Positions 1-13,475 are shown, counted from the stretch's first letter. The stretch is 64,000 nucleotides of DNA from Prunus persica (GCF_000346465.2 NC_034009.1:32033251-32097250); one strand, 5' to 3'. A program made the numbers and translations. The notes: generated by a model not told the origin, from the letters alone.

Positions 1-798
1 TTTCATATCTATTGGTCAGTGATTTTTGTTCAAAAAATATCGAAGGTTTAGGTTTAGTCAATCTTGTTATCCAACTGGTAGCATTTTCTGGATGCTCCAA
101 TTTATACTATGCAAACGGCCGGCAAGTGTTTGTGAGGATCTTGATAAGCATAATCGTGACTTCAGTATGCCTCTTTTCAATGTCAACTGTCGGAGCAAAT
201 TCAGTAAATAAATAGTAAAAAGGAAGTTCAGTATGGCTTCACGTAATGGTATTCCCAAAACGACTTGCAAACTTGGCTTTTGTGAAAAATATTTTCTAAT
301 TCCTCCAACTGGCATGCATTTCATTCTCTAATTTATACCGTGTGATTTAATTTAATTTTTTCATTTAAACCTAAGTCGAGAGGATTTGTCTCCGCATAAC
401 GTTTACAAGGCAATTCTCCAATGTCAGGCAGTACGACTAACAGAAAAGGAAATTAGGTATATATCTACTTTTTTCTCCAGTCTCTTTGCTTTGGTATTTC
501 TATTCTTCCAGCTTAGAGCTATTTGCACCAGCAGTAAGCGTAAAACCTTTTTTTAGCCACTTTGTTACATTCTAGTTGGAGTTTCCTTTACGTAAGTAAG
601 AATAGTTTAGAATATCATTTTGTCCAAACATGGAAAAAATGCATACGATACGATACAACCATGAATCATCATGGACTCCATTGTTTTCCTTTTGAAATAC
701 TTCCCCCTTATACTAAACAACTATTATACAAAAAAAAAAAATTAACGCATAAATAGAAAGAACAAAAACTAATTTACAAACAATTACAAGTCGACTCT
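1..798. other. Left edge of window: no confident gene
   Basis: This stretch is AT-rich. A stretch at about 374-460 (+) reads as an open, exon-like segment: it follows an AAG acceptor-like site, has mixed polar codons and ends at an AG|GTATAT donor-like site. The translation, around SREDLSPHNVYKAIL, is not one I recognise. It could be an internal exon of a gene lying mostly outside the window, or a pseudogene fragment. The 100-200 bases next to 798 probably include the ARC3 3' untranslated region, since ARC3 is transcribed leftwards. Confidence 0.3.
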
Positions 799-3700
799 TT
801 ATCCTTCACCAATATCAGAGTCCAATTTCTGACTTACAAGTACGCCTCGATCCCAATTCTCAAAACACCTGTAAATATAGAGATCATGGCCATAAATCAT
901 ATAACATGAGATCAAGATCAGTAGATACAATCAACAGTACTAGTTATTAAATTACATAACATTTAACCGAGCTGCCTCGGACACGGCTTGTAGGCTTAAC
1001 AAGCCTTGTTTTCGAGCTACTCAGTTTGTTTGCAACTTATGTTAAGGTGAAAGCTCACATTCTCTAGTAAGAATGGAACATTTGCAGAGGTAGAGGTGAG
1101 CCCTGTTTTGTAGTCGAAGAGGGGAGAAAATAAGTCATAGGAAAACACAAACCTTGTTCCATCAACATCGATGCAAATGAAGTGGCCATGTCGCCAACCA
1201 TCTTGGAAATGGCCAAAAAATACATCACCGGCTTTTGAATAAAAACGACCTTCACCATTGGCCTTTCCTTTCCAGAAGTTTGCAAACCATCGGTCCCCAG
1301 TGTGAAAATACAACCAACCCTATATATGACCATAGAAACAACCTATTTCAGAATGATATCATCTACAGGACAGCATCTACTTATGGAGTTTTACTGTCAA
1401 GATAAATAAAACAGATATTACACGAAATAAATTACCTTGCCATGCATGACATCATCCCTCCATGATCCCTGGAACACATCCCCATTACTAAAGTAGAATG
1501 TACCAAGACCTGATCTTTTGCCATAGCGCCACATACCATCATATATGCTTCCATCTCCAAGAAGCAAACGACCCTGTAGAATTCTTTTCAGGATTAGAAT
1601 TTAAATCCTTTTGTACAGATCAAATCATGACATCCTCAAGAATTTTGATGTTCAGCTACTTTTTTAGTCTCATTGAACAATACCTTTCCTTCAGGAAGTC
1701 CACCTTGGCACCGTCCTTCGTAGATTCCCCCTCTGTATTGCATCTCCACTACAGGACTCCACTTTTTTGGTGAATCTCGTTCAGCTTCCTGTATGTAGAA
1801 TAGGTAACAAAAACTAAATCCTCATGTTCTGGCAAGTATAAGAAGTGGTCAAATACAATATAGAGAATAAACTTAGGGCCCGTTTGATAACCATTTAGTT
1901 TTTAGTTTTCATTTTTTGTGCTAGAGTATAGAGGAAAATGAGAGTGAGAATGAGAGTTAGGATGAGATTGAGAGAGAGGATGAGAGAGGAGGATAGGAGG
2001 GATAAGTAACAAAAGTGAAAACAATTTCAAATAGATTTCAGTTTTTACTTTCTGTTTTCACTTTTGTTACTCCTCCCTCCCATCATTCCCTCTCATCTTC
2101 CCTCTCAATCCCATCTTCACTCTCATTCTCATTTCCATTCTCCCTCTTTTTCCTCTATACTCTAGCACAAAAAATGAAAACTAAAAACTAAAATTGAAAT
2201 GGTTATCAAACAGGCCCTTATATTACATAATTTATTACTAAGCATGAGCATCTTTTTTATTACAATAAGCATGAACATCTTTAATGTGAATATTACTAAG
2301 CTTTGTTTTTCACAAACGGCTGATTACCAGCATAGATGCAGCACGAACAGAGAGATTTCCTTGCTTCTTAGGATTATCAGCATCTTTTCCTTTTACAAGT
2401 GTTGATGCTGTGTTATAAAATTCTTTGACTGCTTCAAGCCCTGTGTCAGTAAATGAATTCCAAGAAGACATGCTTAAATTGACAGCTGGTTGCGCTTTCA
2501 CATCATTCTCAGTTTTTGTCTCTGGGTTTTGTGTTGGAAATGAGATATTGACACTATCTTTCAACTCTTCTGGAGGCCTTACACCGACTGGAAGGCAGAA
2601 GGTGCTCAGGTTATCTAGTATCACAGTAGCTCCATCTTCAGCTGCCCTCTCTTTTGCCCAATCCTTTGCAAGCTGATATCCTGGTCCCAAGTTCCAACTA
2701 ACAAGTGGCTGTCTTTGAAAGGCAGGAAGTTCTTGGTAATGCATTTTAAGTTTTAACTATGATTAGTCAAATGTAAGAACTTCAGGAATGAAAAGTAATG
2801 CCGAATGCTTTGAAGGATTACTAGGATACCGGGCAGAGACTACTCTATCAAACTGGAAACTAGTAATTTAAATTTTAAGGATAAAAAAAAGTAATAGTAG
2901 TGCTACCTTCAGTGATTGGATCATATGAACTAGAAGAGTCGGTAGCCTCGAACATTCCATCATCATTTTGTTCAGACCCCCTATAATTCCTCCAAAAACA
3001 AAAAATTTATGCAAGCTTTTAAGATTATGCATAGCAGACAAATCTTTAGGAGAACTAAATTAAAATAGAGAAACCAACAAACCTTGAAAATTGGAAGTCG
3101 TCTGCCTGCGGTCCTTCAGAGTACTTATCAAAACCTTCGGCTACAACATCAACAGCATTTCTATTTCCCATTTCACTAGAATCTGGTGAATCTATCTCTT
3201 CAGAAAAGCGTGCATTTTCAGGTGATGGGTTTTTCTGAGTGTCATTTGATTGCCATTGGTGTCTACTGAAAAGATCAAAAATGAAAGGAAAATGCTGGGC
3301 TAGTCCAGAGAATATGCTACTTTTCTGAGAAGCCTGTTTCGGAGCAAAACTGGTAATCGCATAAAATGTACATTAGAAAGCTAAAAACAAGATCCATCAT
3401 GCATCAGGATAGGCAGAAAGCAAGTTGCAAATACTACTGTTAAATACTTAACATAAGGCAGGAAGTAAAAAAGTTACCCTACAATAAGAACCGTTGTGAC
3501 TACCAGGTTGGGCTCTAGACTAGGTTCATGAATTGTAGAAATTAAGATTTCCCCCTCATATTCCATACTTTGACGAAAAGTACGCAAAATTGTTTGTACA
3601 TCACTGTTATCGATAGTGCCCGAACTTGCAAGGATGCATATAATCATACCATCCCAGTCCTATGCAACAGAGAAAAAAGAAAATTCAGAAAGCAGCAAAA

Positions 3701-6236
3701 GATCAGAACAGTGGCATAAATTTATAACCACACCACATCCATTTAGCTCAATAAGGTCATACCTTTACACCCACACTAAGGAAAGGACAGTCATACAAAG
3801 ATCGTAATATTGAAGTTTCAATATTGTAACCACCACCAAATCCAATTTTTGCTTCTTTATATCCTTCCAGAATCTGTACATAGTTGCATTAGCCTCACAA
3901 TAGGACCAGCATTGGTAAGAGACAGAAAGGAAGAAATAAAACTTGGGCAAGAGGAGACACAAAACAGAAAAAACTGTGCAAACAAAAACTATTTAATAAA
4001 GCTCATAATAACTTGCACAAAGGTGTATGGTATGATTCATGAACACTTACTTTAATTACTTCTGAAACTTCGATCATTTTCACATCATCATGGGATGCAT
4101 CAATAAGTTTTCTGTGTATATCCTATAAGTGCACCAGCAATAAACACGTCACAACCAGGCTACTGTTAACTTAGACAACCAAATAGACATTAAAGAACTA
4201 AACTTACAGATGTTAAAACGGATACAGCAGTTACTGCCAATAAAACAGCATTATTTGCAGTCTTGACAGCTTCATCTAAAGTTACCAAGTCCTTTTTCAG
4301 TAACATGTCAGTGTCAATGCCTGCATTTGAAAAGAAACCACATCATGTGCAACTTTATGGTTGATGGGGAAAAGCATTGACTAGAAAACTGGTTTAGGCA
4401 TTGCTGTAATGCGGGGGACTTCAAATCTTCATCTAACAGAAAATATAACTTACAAATAAATAAATTTGTATGATCCAGAAGTTTTTCCATTAGATCTTTC
4501 ACCTGAAAATTAGATTAATAGTTGCAAGATTAGGCATGGATTCAATCAGGAAGGCCTATCGTGAAACTCTAAGTTTAGATACATCATAGGAAAACTTCAA
4601 TGAATATTATACCTCAGGTGAATGGATGTTGCAACAAAAATTTGAAACATAGTAATTAAACAAGATAAACAGACATCTGCTAATGCTTACAGGAGGACAT
4701 TATACCACATAGAGACTTTGACAATGGGTTCTCAAGAGAGCCAATTATGATACATTCACACTTGGCTCCACTACTACTTCCAAGTTTTATGACTTTTATA
4801 GTTTAAACTTTTCCCGTAAGATGCATAGCAAAATAATTCATTTTGTAAAACATGCTACATATTTGATATTTATTCGCTTCTCCAACTCAACAGGCATCAT
4901 CAAAGCTCCTAATCACACAGTACCTCATCTTGGCGCCTCTGTCCTTCAAAGCTGAAAGGCTTCATAATAATAGTGACCACAAATCCATTTGCAGATCTTA
5001 TTTTTCTCAGAATATCAATCGCTATCATGAGGTCCAAGCCATATCCTGCACTTGCCACCTAGAAATAAAAGTAACAGAAAAATTGGATGCCAATCAGTTT
5101 CATATAGGAAACAGAGTAACCTACATTGTAGGGGAATATAAAGTATGTTCCGCTACGTTTTGTATCATAACCCTTCTTATCAAAGAAATCATTCATCAAA
5201 TTAAGTGGCACCAATAACTTCCATAGAACAATGAAGAGACCTGAAAGGGCTGAGAAAGACAATGCTAGACATAAAGATATACAAGAGGAAGCCAAAAAAC
5301 AAGTAATAGGTAAGAAATGTACAAACAAGGATAATAGCCTTTGAACATGACTTTAAAGACAATGGGGCTTCAAAATTCATCGGAGTCGCATCTGCAACAA
5401 TAACCAAAAAGAAAAACAATATATCATATAAAGAGTCTATACATGACTTAGGAAAAGTAAGCGCGTTTTTGTACATGTTTGCTACAAATTAACAGAAAAC
5501 ACACTAGCAAAAGCACATATCATGAAGATTTAAATATACTTTGCAATAAAGTGAGACAGTTACACCACAATGCAGAGCAACTTCAGAAAATAATTTCTAG
5601 TAAAAATTTTAGATGACTATCTGAAAGGATAAGCGCTGAACCTTTTCCAAAGATCCGTCGTTGTAACTGCACAATCAATGGATCTTTGATGAGAATTTGC
5701 CTGCAAAAAAAGTCCATTGTATATAACTAAATTTCTTATAATTATCTCGCACACATACATATTTACAATGGATAATCGGCATACATAAACATCAATATAC
5801 TAGACTTGCTTCAGCTTAAAGCATTACATTGCGGCAAATTGTACAACGAAATTAGCAACATAAAAGCATTCACCGTAACAAAAAAACAATAGTGAGCTCA
5901 CCAAAATCGCAGACACGAAAACTGGAACGGCGATTCGAGACAAAAATCGAGAACGGCGTCCTTGCGACTGCCAATACCGACCACTTCAACGAACTCGGAA
6001 TTTCCCCAAAAATCGTCCCAATTCATTTCACAGTCCACATCGACAGGTCCATTGACGGCCGAACTCGCCCCTATTCGAAGTGAAGACGGCTTCCGGCTGC
6101 AACTACTGCAGCTTATATAGTACTTTCTTCTGTAACTGAAGGAGCTTTTCTTGAAGATAAATCCACGGTTTGAAGAATAAGGGCACAGAGGAACAGCATA
6201 AGATGATCGGAAACTTATGAATGCGGGAAGCTCCAT
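799..6236 (-). CDS. ARC3: ARC3: FtsZ-like/MORN chloroplast division-site protein
   Basis: ARC3 acts in the plastid stroma. It inhibits FtsZ ring assembly away from mid-plastid, placing the division ring with MinD, MinE and PARC6. I read 16 coding exons (high to low): 6236-5902, 5700-5642, 5391-5327, 5058-4924, 4502-4454, 4320-4208, 4122-4051, 3873-3763, 3659-3478, 3349-3083, 2980-2907, 2731-2328, 1788-1684, 1573-1436, 1319-1153, 868-799. They sum to 2346 nt, about 781 aa (Arabidopsis about 741). Residues 1-60 are Ser/Arg-rich, like a transit peptide. An FtsZ-like region follows, with VEVVGIGSRKDAVLD at about 83-97. The loop that should bind GTP reads VASAGYG, so nucleotide binding may be degenerate. 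A central linker leads to FQRQPLVSWNLGPGYQ, then several MORN repeats (YEGRCQGGLPEGKG type) at about 637-755. Least certain is the exon 12 acceptor at 2731, with its weak pyrimidine tract. The last exon is short (70 nt) but keeps frame and family-like ending. Confidence 0.93.
1876..2217. mobile_element. Tourist/Harbinger-like MITE in ARC3 intron
   Basis: This 342-bp fold-back element lies in the ARC3 intron between exons 12 and 13 (1789-2327). Its ends are near-perfect inverted repeats, starting GGGCCCGTTTGATAACC and ending GGTTATCAAACAGGCCC. The pairing continues inward through AG-rich left and CT-rich right arms. It is bounded by TTA at 1873-1875 and TTA at 2218-2220, a 3-bp duplication typical of PIF/Harbinger MITEs. 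It has no coding capacity. A related copy lies at 49799-50605. Confidence 0.85.
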
Positions 6237-6529
6237 TGCTGCTTAAAAGAAATGTGATGCCTACAAAACTCCCTCCACAGGAGTTGGTGGGTTCAATGGC
6301 AGATTGGGCGGGAGGGTTTTGAGGACGGAGAACTAGAACCTCAAAGAATGACACTAGTTGTTTGATTATCGATGGAGTGTAGCGAGTTCAGACTGTTCAG
6401 CTCGCTAACTAAAAAATATAAAACAAAAACAAAATTGGTTACTTCCGCTTAGGCCAAGCCCGCAGGAAAAATATCCCAGCCCACTATAATTAAACCCACA
6501 ACCCAACAACCCACCTCAACCACCCCTGT

Positions 6530-6810
6530 CTAATTGAAGATTGCTCTTTGCTACTAAACCGTGATTGGAGTTGCAAGATTTCTCGTATTAACAGGGAGCA
6601 AAATAGAATTGTTGACCACCTTACTAATTCAGGGTATGAATTACCTTTGGGGCTTCATAATTTTGAGTCAACTCCGGATTCTATTTCGAACATCTTATTG
6701 GATGTTGTGCTAGGAAGGGCCCTTGAGAGGGCTGTGATCTGTTAATTTTTTTCTCCTTGTTTTGTCTTGGTTTCGACCCACTTGTAACAAAAAATAAATA
6801 AAAAATAACA
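6530..6810 (+). mobile_element. 3' end of a LINE (RNase H-like C-terminus plus A-rich tail)
   Basis: The open frame at 6548-6745 encodes a peptide around RDWSCKISRINREQNRIVDHL followed by LPLGLHNFE. This matches the C-terminal end of the RNase H domain in plant LINE non-LTR retrotransposons (the 'H-x-x-RE-x-N-x-x-AD-x-L' region, then 'LPLG'). The usual catalytic-region AD reads VD here. A stop follows, then a short 3' untranslated stretch ending in an A-rich tail near 6787-6806. The upstream part is missing, as expected of a 5'-truncated insertion. It is a dead remnant. Confidence 0.65.
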
Positions 6811-7007
6811 CACCTCAATCCACAATTTTGAATTTCGATATTTTAACTACTCTCTCTAATGTGTTTTTTAATATTTTTTATACAAGAGATATTGGAGATG
6901 GGGGAATCGCACGTAATACCATCTCTAGTCATAAGGCTAAATGTAGTCCATGGCTATAATTTTAGCCCTCCAAAATATTATTTTTTTTAAAAATAGTGTA
7001 TGACTAA

Positions 7008-7361
7008 GGGTCTGTTCGGTAATGTTTTAAGGGGTTGTTTTCATTTTCAGAGAATAAAAATGAGTCAAAAACACGTTCGGTGGCTCAAAAACATAAAACA
7101 CTGAGAATGTTTTCATAAAATGAAAACAAGTTCATGTGTACTTGTAGAAAACAGAAAAAAGTTGTTTTATTCTCATGGGAAACGTTTTCATAAAAATAAC
7201 TCACATATTATTTTAAATTGTACTACCAGACACGTTTTCATTGTTTTTGTTTTCTGAAGATGTTTTCTAATTAATCTACTAGACGCGTTTTCATTTTCTC
7301 GTTTTCATTCTATGAAAACATTCTCCGAAAATGCTCTCTAAAAACATTACTAGACGGGCCC
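7008..7361. mobile_element. Tourist-like MITE with TAA target duplication
   Basis: The element is 354 bp and begins GGGTCTGTTCGGTAATGTTTT-like and ends with the complementary AAAACATTACTAGACGGGCCC-like sequence. It is flanked by TAA at 7005-7007 and TAA at 7362-7364. The interior is full of GTTTTCATTTT-type repeats, so most of the element can fold back on itself. There is no ORF. The terminal GGG and 3-bp TAA duplication point to the PIF/Harbinger superfamily. Confidence 0.8.
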
Positions 7362-9679
7362 TAAATTTTTCCATCTCCAAACATGTAGGGCTATATTTGT
7401 CACATCCTTTTTTTTTTTTTTTTTTTTGGGAGTGTGAGGTAAAAGAAAAACTAAAACTAAAAATTTAAATATTAAGAAACATGAAGATTGAACATAAACT
7501 TCTATTTAAACCAAAATACTTTACATCGTAATTTTACAAGCAAAATAACAGGAAAGTAACAGACTTTTAACAAAACATCCAAAACTTGTTCTTCTTGTTT
7601 CCTCGTCACAAACTAAATTTCAGATTCAAAACCTGCAATAAATTCATTAAGGGGTGAGCACTACATACTCAGTAGGGACCTATGTCTTATGTAATTAGTG
7701 AGATTTATAATGTACAATTTATGCAAGGTCTGAAAGAACTTCAATTCTACCCAACCCGTTAATCTATATAATATGGCAAGCAAATCTGCATGTCTCATAC
7801 CATGCATTTTACCACTGTGATTCTGAATGCCCCATTATATAAACTAACACCCATATAAGTTATCTCATAATTCCCCTTTTGCTAGTCATCTTGTCTACAC
7901 CATTGATCTCGAAGCCCAAATCACCTGATCGACAATTATGGGCTCGCCTAAACTTGGTTCCTACAATGGTCAAACTCAAATACACCAAAGAACCTTCCTA
8001 TTACCCTCTTTTTCATAATTTCTTTATCAACCCAAGAATTCCAACCACCACCGATAACATATGAACATATCAATATTAATCAAATTATAATGATAATTGA
8101 CAACATGTAAACACCCAATATCAAGAATAATAATCAAATAAGATTACCAAGCATAATATAGTGTTCACAATATTTAATTAAATCAATTTATGTAAAGCTT
8201 CCCCAAGAAAAACCCCTCCCTTAAATTCAAAGCTATTGTATAACTCCCAGTCGCAAGTCCAAACACTTTGAGCTTCTTCAAAATCTCACCATACTTTAAT
8301 TCTCACTCTTTCTTTCTTTGTCTACGATTTTTAGGAAACTAAAGCAACTTGAAGAACCTATGATACAAGAAGTATTTAGGTAGTACTATTTATAGGAAAC
8401 TAAAGTCGGCAAATATATAGATGAAAGCTTAATATTGTGCTACATAACTAGCCTATAGGTTGCTAGACTACTTGGGTGGCTTGAAAATAATCTGCCACCC
8501 TAAATAGCCTTATGTGTTGGCTTTGTAGAGTGCTTAGTGAGCACTCTCCAGTTAAGATTATATATATATGAATACCTATTGTGCTTACACCTCCTACTTA
8601 CATATCCCACCTCATGCTCTAACTGGATTTGAGGACTCTATATTTGCAATACGTCAATCTTTAACAAATGCTTAGTAAGCATAAAGGCCTTTCTAACAGC
8701 TTTTGTAAAGTGTATGTATATATATATATATATATATATAATAAATATTAAATAATGCTGAAATGAATTGATATAGTTAAAGCCATGCAATAAAATTTGA
8801 TAGGCTATACTAGTTAATAGCTAGATTCACGTAGCTTGCCATACAACTAATATATATTATCAATTATATAATTTTGAAAACTAATAATTATAAATATTTA
8901 ATTTTATGAAATATTAATATACATATTTAAAAATATGGGGTTTCACTATATTTTAGGGCCCTCCATATTTTATTAGTTTGAGAAAAATTATGGTACAACA
9001 CTCATACATTTCAGTTCTATGTATTGTTTAATTTAATTAAACTACTATTTAGAGACAATATTCTATATATGACACGTGTACGTAGATAAGTATTTAACAA
9101 GATTTCTGATAAATTTTTTGAATGGAATGAGTGTGGGAAGTATTTGACCCAAAAAAAAGAAGTGGAAAGTTATGAATAAGTAGAAAATGCGATAGAATTT
9201 GTAGGAAATGTGGAATGAAATGAGTGAAAAATTTGTTGATTAAATTTTGAGGTATTTATAGACATATCTTAGGTTTTTTAAAATATAAAAATTAAAGAAA
9301 AGAAAGCCAACAAAGGCAAAACCATTTTTTTTTAATTATAAGAATTTTATATACATTTAAAATGTAAAAGAGAAAGGAAAAAAAAAAGTAACGCCTAGCT
9401 AACGTCATCATGCTTTTAATATCAGCCTTTGGATATGGAGTTGTACTAGATGTTCTATGCTCACACCCATGCGTGATGCTTTCTCTTATTTGGCAGCATA
9501 TGTGTTAGGCCCACACAAAAAATTGATATGGGCTATAACTGGACTACAAGTGGCTTAGTTAAAGGGCTAAATGTGGCCAATTTTTTTTAAGCCCATGGAT
9601 GAAGAGTTTTGCATTAATTTAGGGCTACATTTGGCCTATGACCCATGATTGAAGATTACCAAAGAGCTCAGATGCATAA

Positions 9680-9962
9680 GGGCTTGTTTTGGAGTGCTTC
9701 TAGAAGTGCTAAAAGCGCTTTCTGACAACCGAAAGCACTTCTGATAGCGTTTGGCAAAAAAATTTAGAAATTCTTCTAGGTCATAAAAGCGCTTTCTAAA
9801 GAAGCATCTGCCATGTGCTTTTTTAGGAAGCACTCCCAAGTGCTTTATCAGGAAGTACTTCGATTTTTGATGAAATTTTCAACAACTTTATAATAAAAAC
9901 GCTTTCGTTAGAAGCGCTTATGAACAGAAGTGCTTCCTAGAGAAACAGTCCCAAATGAACTC
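9680..9962. mobile_element. Short MITE with TAA target duplication
   Basis: This 283-bp element starts GGGCTTGTTTTGGAGTGCTTC. It ends with an imperfect inverse, whose reverse complement is GAGTTCATTTGGGACTGTTTC. TAA flanks it at 9677-9679 and 9963-9965. The interior has repeated AAAGCGCTT and AGAAGTGCTT motifs that pair with one another. It is non-coding and probably a second, distinct Harbinger-type family. Confidence 0.7.
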
Positions 9963-10208
9963 TAAGTTAATGCTCTTAACCTTGAATACAAGGGACAAGA
10001 CTGAACTAACTCACATTTGATTTTTTTTCTTTCCCCACTTTAAAGATCCCCCTCTTCTGTTCTATATGAATTTCATGACCTTCTTCGTCATAATATATGC
10101 GTACGTCATGATGATCACACAGTCCACTTGGAGCTCTGTGATGGGTGGGGATATACAATACACAAATGCAATGCCGGCCCGCCCCATAGCATAGCAGCAT
10201 GGCCACCC

Positions 10209-10246
<38 letters not shown>

Positions 10247-12710
10247 TAATTAATAATACTACAAACGTAAATATCAAAGAAACCCTCTTCAAAGTGACAT
10301 TCAAACATTAATTCTACTGACTTGACTTGGTAGTAAGTAATAATACACTCGAGGCTTCCCCGAAGTTATTGCTAATATTTTGGACCACATTTCTCTTTCA
10401 ATTCACAGTCAGTTTGATTCTCTTTTTCAGCCCAAATAGTGTTGCCCTAGAATTTCTTCCCATTTTTCTTTATAAACAAAGGAAAAACAAAAAAAGGTTT
10501 TTTTTAAAATAAAAAAGAAATTAAGAGACACGTCACATGGGCCCAAAGAAACTTAAAAATGAAAAGATTTTGGGCCTAATGATTCAAACCAGAAAGCCCT
10601 CATATAGGGGTCTCCCTTCCAAATTCCCAATAGGCAATAAAGAGCCCTTAACAGTCTGACTGACTAGGAACTAAAAAATGATTTGAAAAGGAAGAAATGC
10701 ATGGGAACGTAAAAAAAAAGTCTAAAAGAAAGAGAGCAAAAGCAATCCGTATATGACATGTTTGGTTGAATGTTAGGGCAGATGACAGAGGGACATACAG
10801 ACAGACACAGGGCAAATTAGAGAATAAATTGAGTGTTATATATAAAGTGAAAACGCCGCCGTTGTTGAAAATCTCCATCTTCTAAAAGAACCATCGTCCT
10901 CGCGTTGCAACATACTGCTCTGTTGTGTTGTCACTTAATGGTCTCTGCATATCTCGTCTTTATATATATATATATATATATATTAATTAAATCCTGCACC
11001 CTGTGTTTGGTTTTCTTCAAATTCTTTGCTGCTTTTTGGATATGTCTTTTGTTTTGACAAATTATCTGAGTGTAACCGAAACTTGCTATTATATTATATT
11101 ATATTTCCATTCTTATTAGTCATTTCGATATTTTCAAATACATTCTAAACAGTCTGTCCTAAACTCCTCTAGCATTAATGAGAGTTACTACAACCAAGAC
11201 CTTCCTTAACGGCACAAATACTTAAGGAGATGGAAACAAGAGGTACATAGTTGGAACTCTTGCATATGTGCACCATTTATTTCTATCACGAGACTTATAT
11301 TTTATGAGAGAGACGGATACAAGGGGTACATGGATAAGTTTTCCTTAGAGAGATAGAAACAAAGAATGCATATGCGTCGTGACAGGTAAGTTTTCATCTA
11401 TAAACAGAATCAGAGCGTATTGCCACGCTACAAGAATTAAGTTATAATTGTAATTTGCATGTTTAATAAGCAATATATTAATTAATAAACAACCTTTATT
11501 CAAATAAGAGGTGGCTAGAGCAGCTAAATAATAACATAGCAATCAGATTTGATATTTGTTTTCTCAATTTAGGCATTGTTTTTTCCATTTAGAAATTGAG
11601 ACACTGTATATCCACCAAGCAGAAACTCCCATTAGAATTTACAACTTAATTAATATATATATATATATATATACAGCAGTACTACAAGTCTTCTCAGGTC
11701 CAAATTTCAATGTCATCCACCCAAAAGTAATGAAGAATATATTTTTAGACCCTCATCATATTATCAAAATGACACACTTGACAGTGATATGCGTAGTTAT
11801 AGTTAAGCTGTCATTGTATCAAAGAATGACAGATCTGCTGCAAGCGTTCTTGTATAAGGAAAAGCCTTTAGCTGGCATGGAACAAAAACTGTCATTCCAA
11901 TTTCCAAATATTTGAGAGGGGAAAGAAGAAAAAGAAAAACTGTCCCAATCAAGTATTCCCATTCCACAAAACAGCAAAGTTTCATTCTATTATATCACCT
12001 TCAAAATCAGACAAGTTACTAAATTGAATAAATCACTTTAATTTATAATCACCTTGTCTTTTTTTTTTTTACTGTACAATATCTGTGGCTGAAAGTAAGC
12101 TGTGACCAAATCAGAGTAAGAGTATGATAGGGTTAGCAATTAATAATTAGTGATGTAAAATCTAAAATAGATTTTGCCGTGTAATTGTTTATCGATAGTG
12201 GTTGGTTGGATTAGGTCTTTTCTTAATAATTATTGGGTCTTTTAATTATGTAATTATAAAAAGACTAAAATGGCCTTTCATATTGGCCCCCCAGCCCCAG
12301 ATGCGTCTGCCAGTAGGAGAATCAATTTGCATGTAACTGAAGCGGACCTAGTAGGCGCTGCTCTTTACATGTCAGTGGGCAGAGAGAGCTCTCAAATTAA
12401 TGGCAACCGCATTCTGCTAGAGCTTAAGCTGGATTTCAGCAAAACAGCCTCATCTCAAACTACCTCATATCAGTGCTCTAATATACACGAAACTGACTCT
12501 GTATATATATATTTATAATTTCTTCGTAATTATTTTCTTTCTGGGATTGTTTTCTTCTGCGTTTCAAATATTATTTATTATCCAATTATTTTTTAGAAAA
12601 AGAAATTTATATATATTCATCCTTTAGTGTTAGGTTTAGTTCCGTTTTCTATTTTGCTGAAATGTTTTATTTTTACAGTGAGGTCCACTTGGGACAGGGA
12701 TGATGGAGGA

Positions 12711-12742
12711 TAGTTTGTCTGGATGTGAGTAAGAAGATACGA

Positions 12743-12806
<64 letters not shown>

Positions 12807-12869
12807 GCTGCTTCATGCTCCTCTCACGCACCATACCATGTCGTTATGTGGCTATGGATTGGGTCCACC
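12711..12869 (+). promoter_or_regulatory. Upstream module of the first IDD gene, shared with the paralogue
   Basis: About 600-765 bases before the ATG at 13476 lie three parts. Block 1 is 12711-12746, containing TTGTCTGGATG and GAAGATACGAA. Then comes an AG tract (12747-12803), and then block 2 at 12811-12869, containing TTCATGC, CTCACGCA and GTCGTTATG. Both blocks recur upstream of the second IDD gene (25948-26120), with block 2 in the opposite orientation relative to its gene. Retention between paralogues suggests regulatory function, which is an inference. AG tracts can bind BASIC PENTACYSTEINE proteins. Confidence 0.55.
12747..12803. repeat. (GA)n microsatellite
   Basis: About 28 uninterrupted GA units lie between the two conserved promoter blocks of the first IDD gene. 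Confidence 0.95.
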
Positions 12870-13287
12870 GACCTGTAGGCCTCAACTCCTCTCTCTCTTC
12901 TCTCTATCGATTGATTATTTTCATTTTGTATTTTATTTAAGGGATGAAAAAATTCATAGAAAATCTGGAGAAAAAAAAAAAGGGAACTGTGAAAAAGATG
13001 CCAATAAATTTAAAATAAAAGAAAATATGCTGTGTATATGTGTTACTGTATGTGCATGACACCAAATCATAAAACCATAGCAACATATCACTTTGCTCAG
13101 AAATTTTCATTTAAAACAAGAGGAAAAAAAAAGGCAGAAGAGAGAAGCATCAAATGCTTAGCTATGGAGTTGATTCCTTTTTCTTTCTCTTCAGCTCCGC
13201 TTGGTTAATCTAGTAGCTCGCAGCCAGCTTTCCTACTTTTCATGTATTTTTCTTTCTTTGTTTCTGATCAGTACTCCAAAACCTCTC

Positions 13288-13323
<36 letters not shown>

Positions 13324-13475
13324 CTGGTTTTGAGATAAGATTTCAGGAGGACTCAAATTGGTTGTGGGGTTGTGGTGGTTTCAGATTGCTTTGTGAGGTA
13401 AAGGGAAGAAAGAGAAGCAGGGAAAAGAAGGAAAGGGTCGGAGAATTAGAAAAGAAGAAGATATAAATTAGATAG

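Larger units (their letters stand above)
6237..13475. other. Intergenic region between ARC3 and the first IDD gene
   Basis: I see no host gene in this 7.2-kb spacer. From left to right it holds the ARC3 promoter side, a LINE 3' remnant (6530-6810), a TAA-flanked MITE (7008-7361), AT-rich DNA, a second TAA-flanked MITE (9680-9962), and the upstream region of the IDD gene from about 10.6 kb. AT-dinucleotide tracts sit near 8712-8743, 10213-10245, 10963-10983, 11656-11674 and 13291-13318. An AG tract lies at 12747-12803. Short ORFs here lack family features. Confidence 0.7.
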
